Positions 43,606-53,754 are shown, counted from the stretch's first letter. The stretch is DNA of 64,000 nucleotides from Muribaculaceae bacterium (GCA_029060725.1 JAIDTL010000129.1:1-64000); one strand, 5' to 3'. The notes: generated by a model not told the origin, from the sequence alone. A program made the numbers and translations.

Positions 43606-45408
43606 TTACTTATATTGCTTGTCGACGGTGGGAGTGGTTGACTTGAAAGCGCTCATCACCATTCCTACTGAGCTGCCGATATAAGTTGGATCCGAGCTAT
43701 AGTATTTCTGCCCGTCAGTATTATAGTAATAGCCGGAAATGTCCTCATCCAAAGCTACAGTGGCGCTTTCATGTCCGGGATACTGTACGAGCTGACATGG
43801 AAGCCCAAGTGCATTCCAAAGCAGATAGGAGAAGAAGATCGCACGGTCTTCGCAGTCGTTCTTGTCATAGATAAAATTCTCTTCCAAGAAATATGGCTTT
43901 TCGAATCCATGGAAATCCTGATCGGTAGAATAATTGAATCCTTTGTGGAAAAGAGACATCAGAGAGTTGACTGCTTCGCGTTTGCTCATTCCTGAAAGTT
44001 GATCCTTGAGTTGATCTACAATGTCTTCACGAAGACGGCTGTCGATCCATGACGATGCAAAGTCGCCAGTCGGCATCTGAGGATAATGATGGAGCAATTT
44101 CTGGATATTCTCATTCACCTCACCCTTGACAGACAATTTGCCATTTGTAAAAGTGAATGGCTTTGCCTTCATCGGGAGGCTAAGACCTGTAAGACGAAGG
44201 TCGGAAGTCTTGCCAAGTGAGTTTGCCGGAAGATTGCAAGTCATCAGGCGCATTGAAACTCCGGGCTTGGGCGATGGATAACCATCAGGATAAATTATGG
44301 TATATTTTCTTCCATCGATAGTCTGGGACATAGTTCCGTAGACCACTTTTTGGTCGAAAGGCATCATTACCATAAATGTATCGTTGAGCTTAAGCAATCG
44401 AGCATCATATCCCATGTTGGAAAGAAGGAAATGCACAGCTGCAATTCTTGCAGAGGGACTTGAATCCTTAAATCTTTGGTTTACGTATGCTTCTGCCAAA
44501 CGATAAGTGAGGTAGCCATTCAGACCAAGCTGCTGTGCAAGCCCAAAGAGCTGGCGAGATGTCTCAACTCCACCTTCCTGGGCAGCCATCTTGCTCCAAT
44601 TAGCACCGGTTTCCTCCGGACCATTTAGGGTAGATGCAATATTGAAGTCTATTTGAGGGATAAATGCCTCCATTCCATAGAAATCAAACAAAAAATTGTT
44701 CTGATTCTTCGGTATGGTGAAGGTCTCTTCTGTAGCATATCCACTTTCATCAATTGCTCTTTGGAGATCTTCCGGTTTCATCCTGCGGTCAGACATGTCG
44801 ATGTTGACAATTCCAGACTCTCCGGGATTAGGTGCGGCTGTCTGTCCGGACAGGGATCCGAATGTGAATCCGGGGTCGGGGAGACGAAGTACGGCACGCT
44901 CATAGTTGCTCTTGCCGGCAGCATCAGCTGTCTTTAGTGACGCTGCATTAGGACTTTGAGCCATAGTAGAAGGGAAGGAGCCACCTCCACCCTTGCCCGG
45001 AACATCTATCTTCATAGAAGGGTAGTCAAAGTCTGTGATCGAGCCCTTTGCCAATTCCCTGCCGGGTTTTGCCGCAAGCACACCACCAGTAGATGCTTCT
45101 CCAAATTTTGGATCCGGCAGCTTTGCCACAGAGGGTTGGGGAGCCGGTTCGGGCTCCGGGGGAGTCTCGGGAAGCGCCTTGGGTTTAGGTTCGGTATATG
45201 GGCTTTCTTCTTCCCAAAGAGGCTCAAACTCATGCCATTCTCCATTCAGGAAGTCGGCATAGTGTTCGAGTATCCTTGATTTGAAGTCGTTGTAGTCGCT
45301 AAATATCTGCTCACGGAATTTGTTGAATTCCGAAGATGGGGATTGCGACACGCCGGATATTCCGCCTAACAAGAGTGACGCTGATAATAGTACGAAGCCT
45401 TTTTTCAT
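43606..45408 (-). CDS. Secreted transglutaminase-like protein, copy 1
   Basis: 600 residues with a signal peptide (LLSASLLLGGISGVSQS). A Pro/Glu-rich linker follows the conserved FKSRILEHYADFLNGEWHEF. The C-terminal part has a transglutaminase-like Cys-His-Asp triad: NDCEDRAIFFSYLLWNALGL (Cys about 519), VQYPGHESATV (His about 546) and YYSSDPTYIG (Asp about 573). It is a close paralogue of the next gene. It may be a protease or crosslinking enzyme in the periplasm or outside; substrate unknown. Last gene of the minus cluster. Confidence 0.78.
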   Translation of the reverse strand: MKKGFVLLSASLLLGGISGVSQSPSSEFNKFREQIFSDYNDFKSRILEHYADFLNGEWHEFEPLWEEESPYTEPKPKALPETPPEPEPAPQPSVAKLPDPKFGEASTGGVLAAKPGRELAKGSITDFDYPSMKIDVPGKGGGGSFPSTMAQSPNAASLKTADAAGKSNYERAVLRLPDPGFTFGSLSGQTAAPNPGESGIVNIDMSDRRMKPEDLQRAIDESGYATEETFTIPKNQNNFLFDFYGMEAFIPQIDFNIASTLNGPEETGANWSKMAAQEGGVETSRQLFGLAQQLGLNGYLTYRLAEAYVNQRFKDSSPSARIAAVHFLLSNMGYDARLLKLNDTFMVMMPFDQKVVYGTMSQTIDGRKYTIIYPDGYPSPKPGVSMRLMTCNLPANSLGKTSDLRLTGLSLPMKAKPFTFTNGKLSVKGEVNENIQKLLHHYPQMPTGDFASSWIDSRLREDIVDQLKDQLSGMSKREAVNSLMSLFHKGFNYSTDQDFHGFEKPYFLEENFIYDKNDCEDRAIFFSYLLWNALGLPCQLVQYPGHESATVALDEDISGYYYNTDGQKYYSSDPTYIGSSVGMVMSAFKSTTPTVDKQYK

Positions 45409-45433
45409 TTATTATCTATTGAATTATTATTTC

Positions 45434-47245
45434 TTATTTGTAATGCTTATCGATTTTCGGGGTTGCCTCTTTGAATGATGGCATCACCTGACCGATTCCA
45501 CTACCTCTATACGTCGGATCTGAACTGTAATATTTAGTGCCCTCAGTGTCATAGTAGCACCCGTCAATTTCAGATAAAGCTGCTATGGCTACACTTTCAT
45601 GTCCGGGATATTGGATCAGCTGGCATGGGAGTCCGAGAGCATTCCATACGAGATAGGAGAAAAATATAGCTCTGTCTTCACAATCATTGTAATCATACAA
45701 GAAATTCTCTTCGAAGAAATAGGGCTTCTCGAATCCATGATACTTTTGATCAGTGGCATATTGGAATCCATAGTGGCATAGAGACATCAAAGTGTTGATA
45801 GCCTGTTTTTCGGTCATCCCTTCCACTTGAGACTTCAGCTGCGCTACAATGTCTTCGCGCAGACTCTGATCAATCCAAGAGGAAGCAAAGTCGCCGGTGG
45901 GCATCTGAGGATACCGGTGGAGAAGATTCTTCAGGTTTTCGTTGACGACTCCTTTGATTGTGAGCCCATTTCTTGAGATTTCAAATTCCTTAGGCTTAAA
46001 GGGGAGGCTGAGTCCGGTCAGTCTTAGATCAGAGGCTTTGCCGCGTGCATCTGAAGGAAGCCCGTATGTGGATATGGTAGATCCCGATTTTGGAAGAGTC
46101 GCTTTGTCAAATCCTTCCGGGAACATCGCATAATATTTTGTGCCGTCGTAGGTCTTTGCAAATAGACCGTATACAGCCTTTTGATCGAATGGAAGCATGA
46201 CGGAAAAAGTGTCGTTGATCGTACAGAGTCTTGCGTCATATCCCATATTTGAAATGAGGAAGTGGACAGCTGCCATACGGGAATTCGGATTGCAGTCTTT
46301 AAACTTCTGATTGACGTATGATTCAGTCAATCTGAAGGTCAAATAGCCGTTGAGCCCGAGTTGCTGTGCTAATCCGAATAGCTGACGAGCCGTCTCTACT
46401 CCACCTTTCTGCTCAGCCATCTTTTTCCAGTTTGATCCGGTTTCGCCTGTCGAAGTGATGGTCTCGGCTATCGTGAAGTCTATCTGAGGAATAAATGCTT
46501 CCATTCCATAGAAGTCGAATTTGAATTTTTCGTCCTCATTAGGTCTGGTGAAAGTAGCTTCAGATGCGTATCCGCTGCCTGTGACAGCTCGATTGAGCTC
46601 ATCTTTCGACATTTCAGCACCGGAGTTTCCTGAATTGGTGATTCCTGATTCTCCGGGAGCCGGAGCCTTGGTTTGACCCGGAAAAGATCCGAACGCGAAT
46701 CCAGGGTCTGGTATGCGCATCACTGCCAACTCGTAATTGGTCTTTCCTTCTGCGTCAGAAGGAGTAGAAAACATCATTTTTCCGAGACCGGCTACTTGAG
46801 TTTTAGGAGCAGCGGATGGTCCGAAGTTGTCAGGGACATCTATTTTCTTAGATTCATACTCAGAGTCCATGTCGAGTCCAAGCGAAAGGTTTCGTCCGGG
46901 TATTGCCGAAAGGACACCATTGAGCGATTTATCGCTTATCACGGCATCAGGAAGGCGAGTCATTATCATGTTGGTGACCAGAGTGTCCATCTCAGCTTCC
47001 ACGTCGGGAATAGATTCCGGTTTTGGCTGGGTATATGGACTCTCATCTTCCATGATAGCTTCAAACTCATGCCATTCTCCGTCGAGAAAATCGGCATAAT
47101 GCTCTAAGATGCGCGTTTTGAATTTCTTATAGTCGTTTAGAATTCCTTTTCGAAATTCATTATAAGCGGTAAAGCGGGACTGTGAGTTACCCATAGTCCC
47201 GCCAAGAATTAGAAATGTTGTGAGTAATGTTATGCTTTTACGCAT
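45434..47245 (-). CDS. Secreted transglutaminase-like protein, copy 2
   Basis: 603 residues, the same architecture as its neighbour: signal peptide (ITLLTTFLILGGTMGNSQS), FKTRILEHYADFLDGEWHEF, a variable linker and a C-terminal domain with YNDCEDRAIFFSYLVWNALG, IQYPGHESVAIA and SSDPTYRGSG. Most divergence lies in the linker (about 70-220). Tandem duplication is the simplest origin. The gap to copy 1 is 25 bp. Confidence 0.78.
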   Translation of the reverse strand: MRKSITLLTTFLILGGTMGNSQSRFTAYNEFRKGILNDYKKFKTRILEHYADFLDGEWHEFEAIMEDESPYTQPKPESIPDVEAEMDTLVTNMIMTRLPDAVISDKSLNGVLSAIPGRNLSLGLDMDSEYESKKIDVPDNFGPSAAPKTQVAGLGKMMFSTPSDAEGKTNYELAVMRIPDPGFAFGSFPGQTKAPAPGESGITNSGNSGAEMSKDELNRAVTGSGYASEATFTRPNEDEKFKFDFYGMEAFIPQIDFTIAETITSTGETGSNWKKMAEQKGGVETARQLFGLAQQLGLNGYLTFRLTESYVNQKFKDCNPNSRMAAVHFLISNMGYDARLCTINDTFSVMLPFDQKAVYGLFAKTYDGTKYYAMFPEGFDKATLPKSGSTISTYGLPSDARGKASDLRLTGLSLPFKPKEFEISRNGLTIKGVVNENLKNLLHRYPQMPTGDFASSWIDQSLREDIVAQLKSQVEGMTEKQAINTLMSLCHYGFQYATDQKYHGFEKPYFFEENFLYDYNDCEDRAIFFSYLVWNALGLPCQLIQYPGHESVAIAALSEIDGCYYDTEGTKYYSSDPTYRGSGIGQVMPSFKEATPKIDKHYK

Positions 47246-47258
47246 TTCTGAAATTTTT

Positions 47259-47882
47259 TTACTTTACAGGTTCATTAACGAACTCCGAAACTTGGCGAGC
47301 GTAATTTTGAGCAAGATTAGTTTCGGCAGCTGCATCTTTAAGAGCTTTCTGGCGGCGAGCCAAAGCCTTGTCTTCGTCTACAAGGAAGAACATGCGGAAT
47401 TCAGTAGTGCCGTCAGCATTCTTCTTCATGACAGTGTAAGACTCCTGGAGCTCACCTTTGATTTCTTTCTGGGTAAGGCGCTCGTATGCAGCATAGAAAC
47501 GAGCAAATTCAGGATCGTTTTCAGTGTCTATTTCGTTTCCGTAGCTGTCAGTCACGCTGCGGCCCTTGATCTGGGAAGCAGCCTTAGAAGCATATTCCGA
47601 CATTGCGTATGTAAGACACATCTGGCGGCCGTTGTTGAGCGACTTGGCGTGGCCGTTGCCCATTTGTTCAGTAGCGCCAAGTTCCATCTTAGCGAAGTGT
47701 TTGTATAGAGCATCCTGAAGAGGAAGGCTACCCATCACTTCATAGCCATCTTTTTTGTATTGCTTAGCGCGGTCCTTGGCATTCTTGTTGATAAGTTTTT
47801 CCTGCTTCGGAGTGAGAGCCTGCGAGAAAGCAGCCGGGGCGACGAGGCATAGCGCCATCAGAATCATGATGATCTTTTTCAT
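47259..47882 (-). CDS. Small exported protein of unknown function
   Basis: 207 residues with a signal peptide (MILMALCLVAPAAFSQA). The mature part is helical and charged (LTPKQEKLINKNAKDRAKQY; YAMSEYASKAASQIKGRSV) with no recognised domain. It lies 13 bp upstream of transglutaminase-like copy 2 in the same direction. Confidence 0.65.
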   Translation of the reverse strand: MKKIIMILMALCLVAPAAFSQALTPKQEKLINKNAKDRAKQYKKDGYEVMGSLPLQDALYKHFAKMELGATEQMGNGHAKSLNNGRQMCLTYAMSEYASKAASQIKGRSVTDSYGNEIDTENDPEFARFYAAYERLTQKEIKGELQESYTVMKKNADGTTEFRMFFLVDEDKALARRQKALKDAAAETNLAQNYARQVSEFVNEPVK

Positions 47883-47968
47883 TGCTTTAAGTGTTTTTTG
47901 TTATTATTAATTATTTGATTTTTGTAGTTAGAAATTTACTTGATTAGACTAAAAATTATAAAAAGGGT

Positions 47969-48904
47969 TTACTCGTAATCAAAATTCTTATCGCCATTAG
48001 GCTTAACGCTAAGATTGATCACTTTCATGCCCATCTCTTCGTCGGCTCTTCGAAGTTCAATCATCAGCTTGTTGAAGTCGCGAGTCGACATTGTGTCGAG
48101 CTCTGCATCCTGATTGAATTTCCATGATCCTTTCCTGAAATAGTTGGGAGAGTAGACTATATACAGGCGATTGAGAGCCAACTTGTCGGTCGTGATCATA
48201 AGTCCATCACTATTAGCCGGCATTTCTCCAAGATCCCCGCCGGGTCGGTTCGGGTCGAAGAGAATGTAGTCAAATGACTTTTTTAGAGTAGCTTGTGCCG
48301 GAGTGCTTTCGAAAGGAAACATCTTATAGACCATTCCATCTTCATCTTCGAGACAAACCATAGCAAAAACATCTCTTTCAGGACTTTTAATATACACAAA
48401 GATTTCTTGCGAGTCGGAAAAGTCGGAGCAAACAGCTCTTTTATCGGGTGCAGAAAGAGCATTCGCAATAAGTTCCGGAGCCTTATTAGAGAGTTTACGG
48501 CCGCGACCTGACACTTTGCATGTGACTACCGGCACGCCATTCTCATATCTTTCTTCATATTGGGGAGTCCCGGTGGTAGCGATCCACTCTCCGCGAACGG
48601 TGCTTTGTGTGCTGGAGAGAAAAGCCATCTTTTCCTTGTCGTTGATGATCTCGCTTGTCTGCACGATGTCTTGGCTCACGAGAGTACCAAACTCATTACG
48701 CAGAGCTTCGTTTTGAGCTCCTTCCAAAGCTTTTTCTTTTGCTTCAATCATCGACATGCCCGGGTGTCCATAATATGTGTAGGAGCCGGAAACGGCCTTG
48801 TCGTCGGCAGCCAGAATATTTGCAGGCATAGCTGCCATCACTATGATGGCAGCTATTAGTGTAAGAATTCTGCAGTTTATGGTCTTAATTTCTTTGATTT
48901 CCAT
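47969..48904 (-). CDS. Exported protein with DUF4384-like domain
   Basis: 311 residues. The signal peptide (LIAAIIVMAAMPANILAA) begins about 12 residues in. The first half resembles LPP20/FlgT-like exported domains (YYGHPGMSMIEAKEKALEGA). The second half (EIFVYIKSPERDVFAMVCLE, DGMVYKMFPFE) resembles DUF4384, found elsewhere with caspase-fold peptidases. Its start overlaps the caspase gene's stop by 28 nt. Domain assignments are by eye. Confidence 0.6.
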   Translation of the reverse strand: MEIKEIKTINCRILTLIAAIIVMAAMPANILAADDKAVSGSYTYYGHPGMSMIEAKEKALEGAQNEALRNEFGTLVSQDIVQTSEIINDKEKMAFLSSTQSTVRGEWIATTGTPQYEERYENGVPVVTCKVSGRGRKLSNKAPELIANALSAPDKRAVCSDFSDSQEIFVYIKSPERDVFAMVCLEDEDGMVYKMFPFESTPAQATLKKSFDYILFDPNRPGGDLGEMPANSDGLMITTDKLALNRLYIVYSPNYFRKGSWKFNQDAELDTMSTRDFNKLMIELRRADEEMGMKVINLSVKPNGDKNFDYE

Positions 48905-51516
48905 GTTCCGGAAAGTTTTCCTGTTGCTTTATGTGTCGGCGTCTGAGCTCTACGGTTGATTTCCTGTGATGTGCCTGACACTTTGTCGGTCACGAATGTA
49001 GTGATATCTTCAAGGTTTGCTCCACCCTTAGAATCTTGAAGTTTCTTAAGGAGCCAGTAGGTGAACATACCGTGGTCCTTCTCTTCGTAAGGGAATGCTG
49101 TCTGCTGAGCTGATGCGGCGGAAAGCACGAATACGTTGCCGGCCGGCTCTACATCCTTATGCTTTAGAGCAACGCCTCTGGCAGCCACTACAGGAGTGTC
49201 TTTCTGTCCTGATTCACGAGAGGAACCTGAGAAACAAGCATCCATAAACGCATATACTGAAGCATTTGGAAGCTTGCCGAGACCGTCATACACTTCCTGA
49301 AGCTTGATCATGGTCCTTGAGTGCTGAGGCTGAGCATCGACAGGCATCAGGTAGGCCTCTTTAGTGTTGTCGTCGGGAAGACCATGGCCTGAATAATACA
49401 GGATTACGTCTATATCTTCCGGTCGGTTGGTGATTCTACCCTTAAGATTTTCAAATTCGCTCCAGAAGTCGCCAAATGTCGCGTCTGTCAGGAATATGAT
49501 CTGCGACTTTGGTATGCCAAGAGTCTTTTCGCAATATTCGCTGAAAGTCTGTCCATCATGAAGAGCAGATGCTACATTTGCCACATTCTTATAGTTTTCA
49601 TTGGCTACGATGAAAGCGAAAGTATTGTTGTTTTTCTTTCCAGTCTCAGGAATATCCTTGTCTACGTCGGAAGTCTTGGCAATGATTTTAGCATTGCCGG
49701 GTTTGCTTGATGTGGTCTGTGTCGATGCGGTCTGCTTAAGATAGTTGTCAAGATTGATCTTGACGTCAGGAGTCTGATATGTGGATGCCTTGCTTGAGTC
49801 GTAGGAATAAGATTTGCCGTTGGCTGTCTTGAAAGTGATTGAAGCGATGGCAAGCTTATCATTGTCGATCATATAGCGGGGAGCACGAATTTCAACGTTA
49901 TTGTTGGTCCATGCGCTTTTGAACATCTCAGCTTCCTTATTTTTTAGAGGCACCTTAATTGTAGCGTCACCGTATGGAGTAGTGATAAGGTAGGTCTCAT
50001 TAGTGGCGTCGTAGGGTTGAAGCTCAAGGTCGCGAGGCACAAAAGAGAACGCGTATTTGTCAAGATATTCTTTTTCAGCTTGAGCCTTGAGCTTTTGATA
50101 CTCAGATTGCAAGCCACCTTCAGTCACACGTTTCTGATAGTCGTCGATCTTTTCAAATTCACCTTTCTTAGCCCAGTCGCCAAGCTTCCCTTCGATGAAA
50201 TTTTTCGCAAATTCCTGATAGGAAGGAGCTGCAATGGCTGAAGTGGTGCCTTGTCCACCGCCACTGACAGCCAAAGGACCATTCATGACTTCCGGCACTT
50301 CACCCATAGCGAGAGGTTTCTCACCGAGAGCACCTAAACGAATGTTGATGTCATCGAATTTATCTTTATTGTCAAGATATCCGTATGTGATGCCAAGTGC
50401 GCGTAGATATTGCTTGTCGTTAGGTTTTGTGGCAATAATCTGCTCAAGATACTGAGCGGCAGACTCGAAATAAGCGCGGCTCTGACGGCGGTTTTTCTTC
50501 GCAGTCTTCTCATCTTCCTCCATGATCGACTTATTGTAGAAGTCTGCACCGAGGTTGTAGTAGCAAGTCGCGATGCGCTGTGTATTTTCGAGGCTATTCG
50601 GGTGGAGCTCAGCGATCTGATTGTAGATGTCGAGAGCTTTTTTATAGTCGTGGGTTGACTCATACACCTGAGCTTGAACATTTAGGAGCTGCTCATCGCC
50701 TGGCTTCATAAGGAGTGCGCGGTCGAGGAGCGGCTGGATGCGGTCGGCATATCCACCATCGATACAGCACTGGATGCCCATAGCTACGAGCTGATAATCG
50801 TCCGGATAAAGAATAGCTGCATTGCTCAGTGTATTGATACCCTTAAGATAGTCTTTGGTATTGATACAGGCCTGGCCCATGAACGTGCTGACCTGATGGC
50901 GCATCTTCTCTTCTCCGGTGGCAAGATAAATGTCGAAATAATCTTTAGCAAGTTCGAAGTTGCCTGCATTGTAAGTGTCAGATGCGGCTACGTAGACGAG
51001 AGTAGGGTAGACGCGAGGATCACGCTTGAAGTCTCCGTCGGAGAAGATTGGCAGACGCTGAGAGTCTATGTAAGCTCTTGCAAAGTTGGCGAGTTGTCTC
51101 TGATCGCCTGAATTAGAATAGTAAAATGCTCCTTTGAAAAGCATTCCGTTGATATCAAGGAGAACATTCTTGATTTGCATCTTTTGCTCCTCTGTCTCGG
51201 CAAGTTCGAGAGCTTTTGTGGCAGTAAGATACATGTTCATGACGCGAGGATAAAAAGTAGATTCATCCTCTCCATCATATTGAAGTTCCTTGAGAATCTT
51301 ATACTCATCAGTCATTGCATTCATAGCAATCTCTGCGGGCGAAAGCAGCTCGCCGTCTTCAGAAGTGGCAGTTTGGTTTTCTTCAGTTGGCATCTGATTT
51401 ACTGATTCAGATTGCTCTTCCGGAGCTTCCGGTGATTGACCAGAAGCATAAATAAATCCTGCAGCTATCAATGCAGCAAAGGTGAAGATTGTCTTTAGTC
51501 TATGTTGCTTATTCAT
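48877..51516 (-). CDS. Secreted TPR-caspase (C14-like peptidase)
   Basis: 879 residues: signal peptide (IFTFAALIAAGFIYASG), an acidic stretch, TPR helices (about 60-400), then a linker domain (KKGEFEKIDDYQKRVTEGG to IASITFKTANGKSYSYD) also present in the beta-propeller protein upstream. The C-terminal caspase-fold domain starts AFIVANENYKNV, with catalytic His711 in YYSGHGLPD and Cys761 in MDACFSGSSR. Both residues are present, so peptidase activity is likely. Export is unusual for bacterial caspase-like proteins in defence but known for gingipain/clostripain relatives. Confidence 0.85.
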   Translation of the reverse strand: MNKQHRLKTIFTFAALIAAGFIYASGQSPEAPEEQSESVNQMPTEENQTATSEDGELLSPAEIAMNAMTDEYKILKELQYDGEDESTFYPRVMNMYLTATKALELAETEEQKMQIKNVLLDINGMLFKGAFYYSNSGDQRQLANFARAYIDSQRLPIFSDGDFKRDPRVYPTLVYVAASDTYNAGNFELAKDYFDIYLATGEEKMRHQVSTFMGQACINTKDYLKGINTLSNAAILYPDDYQLVAMGIQCCIDGGYADRIQPLLDRALLMKPGDEQLLNVQAQVYESTHDYKKALDIYNQIAELHPNSLENTQRIATCYYNLGADFYNKSIMEEDEKTAKKNRRQSRAYFESAAQYLEQIIATKPNDKQYLRALGITYGYLDNKDKFDDINIRLGALGEKPLAMGEVPEVMNGPLAVSGGGQGTTSAIAAPSYQEFAKNFIEGKLGDWAKKGEFEKIDDYQKRVTEGGLQSEYQKLKAQAEKEYLDKYAFSFVPRDLELQPYDATNETYLITTPYGDATIKVPLKNKEAEMFKSAWTNNNVEIRAPRYMIDNDKLAIASITFKTANGKSYSYDSSKASTYQTPDVKINLDNYLKQTASTQTTSSKPGNAKIIAKTSDVDKDIPETGKKNNNTFAFIVANENYKNVANVASALHDGQTFSEYCEKTLGIPKSQIIFLTDATFGDFWSEFENLKGRITNRPEDIDVILYYSGHGLPDDNTKEAYLMPVDAQPQHSRTMIKLQEVYDGLGKLPNASVYAFMDACFSGSSRESGQKDTPVVAARGVALKHKDVEPAGNVFVLSAASAQQTAFPYEEKDHGMFTYWLLKKLQDSKGGANLEDITTFVTDKVSGTSQEINRRAQTPTHKATGKLSGTWKSKKLRP

Positions 51517-51570
51517 TTTTAAGTGATTTTTTTTATTAGGTTATAGAGTCGAGAGTTAGTAAAATGGTTT

Positions 51571-51596
51571 CCAGATCGGGTATCAAGCCGATCTGG
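51571..51596. terminator. Hairpin between the propeller and caspase genes
   Basis: Perfect 9-bp stem CCAGATCGG / CCGATCTGG with an 8-nt loop, in the 100-bp gap. On the minus strand it is followed by AAACCATTTT, a weak tract, so partial termination (attenuation) between the first gene and the rest is possible. Confidence 0.5.
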
Positions 51597-51616
51597 AATA
51601 TATTAGGGATGTATGC

Positions 51617-53701
51617 TTAGAAAGCGTCGACGAATGTAAATTCGATATTGATGCGGCGGAACTCGCTGCCAGTGCCTTCGCTAACACCGATATTATAGGT
51701 GTAGTTAGTGTCCATGTCTTTTAGACCTTGAACATTGTTGTCAAGAAACTCTTTCACGCCGTAAGCACGGAGGAATGCAAGCTGTTCGTTAGATTTGATG
51801 CCTTCTTTCTGAGTGACAGTGATAGCACTCATTTTGTTGTCTTGATAAATAGGCTCGTTTTCGATATCTCCGTAAGCACCGTCGTAGGCGATAGTGTTGC
51901 GGATTGGGCTTGCATCGGCAGTTCCGGAGATTTTCACGTTAAGGCGTTTGCCAGACTTGACATAGTTAGCGAAGTCTCCCTCGAAAGCATTCTTCACAAT
52001 ATTCAGCATAGAAGAAGCAGCACCGGATTGCTCAGCGCGATACTTGCCAGGAGCAAAGTCTTCCTGAGCAGAGAACTCAGGATCCACCTGATACTGGAAG
52101 TTGACATTGTAGTTGAGGATTTTGTTGCCATTGGCATCATAATCGGGTATCACTTCCGAGTTAACAGCAATCTGAGTGTGGTCGGAGATGATATTGTCTT
52201 TCTTAGCCTCCTGCATCACTTGCTCTTTAAGCTCCTCAAGTTTGATTTCTTCCATCATCTGTTGCTGCACGAGTTCAATCGAAACGATGTTGTCGTTGTT
52301 CATGAAGTCCATGGGCTTGCGGTTGACGTTGTCGTAGATATATTCAGCGCCGGTCTTCTTATTGGTGAACTTGGCGTAGATAAGTTCGAATGAGTCGTCG
52401 CCGAGAAGACCATACTGCTGCTCGCTGATGGAAAGGTCGTCGGCAGAATTGATACCACCGAGGTCTTCACGCGGCATGGGGAGGAAGATGGTCGGCATAT
52501 TGTCGAAGTTCACGGCAAGAACCTCATTCTCTGCGTCATACTGGCCGAGGCTAACGGTCGACATCGCAGTCATATTTCCTGCAAGGCGAGTTGATATTTC
52601 ATCTTCAAAGAGTCGACGCTGTTTAGCCCTTGTCTCGTCGTTGACACGGAGTTGATACTCTTCCATGGTTTCGTTAGGCATTTTCTTCAACCATTCGCTC
52701 ATCTTCATGTCAACTTCGTCGCTCACAAGCTTAGCGTAGTAAGGTTCAAGTTGAAGGCGGCGAGCGCGAATACCGGAATTGGTAGCGGCTGCCAGCACCG
52801 GGTTGTCGTTGGCATCAACTATGAAGAGAACGTCGCTTACAGTCGCGTCAGGCACTTCCATTATGATTCTGTCTTCCGGCTTCAGAAGGTTGACCACAGT
52901 CACCTTATCATTGTCGGCTGCAATGGCAAGATATTTACCGTCGAAGTTGAAGTCGCAGGCATATCCGTTGTCAAGGTCTTCAACCATAAGCTTCACATTG
53001 AATGTCCTTGTGTCATAGATCTCCACCATACCGTCGGCTGTCAAGACAGCCATGTCTTCGCTTGACTTTGAAAAGACCACGTCGGTCACTTCTTCGCCGG
53101 GATTGATGGTGCGGCGCATAGTCTTGTCTTGGAAGTTCATCACTTCCACCTTGTCTCCACCTGCGGCTGCCAAGAAATATGCGTTGGGGCTGAAGACGAG
53201 CATATCAGGATTGCAAGAGAATGCCGGAGCCTCACCAATTGGCTTGAACTTTTTAGTCTCGAAAAGGTAGGTGCCTTTATCAGTGGCTACGGCGAGCTGA
53301 CGAGCATCGGGAGTGAAGGCAGCAGCAAACGGAATTCCATAGTGCTTAGCATCAAAGCTCATAAGCTTCGAAGCTTCTCCGTCGGTCGTAATAGTCTCAA
53401 GATAGAACTTTCCCTTTTTGTCTTTTTTCACGAGGGCGACATTGATACCAGTGGGGTTAAGAGCCATCCGGCTGATGCTGTCTTTGCTGGAAATCAATTC
53501 GAGTCCAAGGGTGTTTTGTATTCCCTTCGGAGTTGCAGCCATGATTGCAGAATACAGTGATTCAATTTGTTTCAGCGGTTTGGCTGATTTAAAGTTGTAG
53601 TCTTTTTTCACTACAGTTTCTTCTGCTTGATCCTGAGCGTAAGCTGCCGCCGGACTGAGCAATGCGCATATTAGCGCGGGCATTAAGAAAATCTTTTTCA
53701 T
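51617..53701 (-). CDS. Secreted beta-propeller protein with OmpA-like C-terminus
   Basis: 694 residues from MKKIFLMPALICALLSPAAA; the longer track start runs through the promoter and is rejected. After the signal peptide are WD40/YVTN-like repeats (AAAFTPDARQLAVATDKGTY, MLVFSPNAYFLAAAGGDKVE, CDFNFDGKYLAIAADNDKV). Next is the shared EWLKKMPNETMEEYQLRV / YIYDN linker domain seen in the caspase protein. The C-terminus (LNVKISGTADASPI, NEQLAFLRAYGVKEFL, EFRRINIEFTF) matches the OmpA-family pattern. It is the first gene of the minus cluster and has its own promoter. Confidence 0.7.
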   Translation of the reverse strand: MKKIFLMPALICALLSPAAAYAQDQAEETVVKKDYNFKSAKPLKQIESLYSAIMAATPKGIQNTLGLELISSKDSISRMALNPTGINVALVKKDKKGKFYLETITTDGEASKLMSFDAKHYGIPFAAAFTPDARQLAVATDKGTYLFETKKFKPIGEAPAFSCNPDMLVFSPNAYFLAAAGGDKVEVMNFQDKTMRRTINPGEEVTDVVFSKSSEDMAVLTADGMVEIYDTRTFNVKLMVEDLDNGYACDFNFDGKYLAIAADNDKVTVVNLLKPEDRIIMEVPDATVSDVLFIVDANDNPVLAAATNSGIRARRLQLEPYYAKLVSDEVDMKMSEWLKKMPNETMEEYQLRVNDETRAKQRRLFEDEISTRLAGNMTAMSTVSLGQYDAENEVLAVNFDNMPTIFLPMPREDLGGINSADDLSISEQQYGLLGDDSFELIYAKFTNKKTGAEYIYDNVNRKPMDFMNNDNIVSIELVQQQMMEEIKLEELKEQVMQEAKKDNIISDHTQIAVNSEVIPDYDANGNKILNYNVNFQYQVDPEFSAQEDFAPGKYRAEQSGAASSMLNIVKNAFEGDFANYVKSGKRLNVKISGTADASPIRNTIAYDGAYGDIENEPIYQDNKMSAITVTQKEGIKSNEQLAFLRAYGVKEFLDNNVQGLKDMDTNYTYNIGVSEGTGSEFRRINIEFTFVDAF

Positions 53702-53754
53702 AACAAGTGGTACGACAAGTCTTGAATTTGCTTTATGAAACAATTCTTTTGGCG

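Noticed and set aside
43382-43684. 100-residue ORF with a perfect ALRAEKSALWGMIMP repeat.
   Set aside because: It is the translation of the non-coding 45-bp tandem array and repeat copy C, and it runs antisense into the transglutaminase-like gene.
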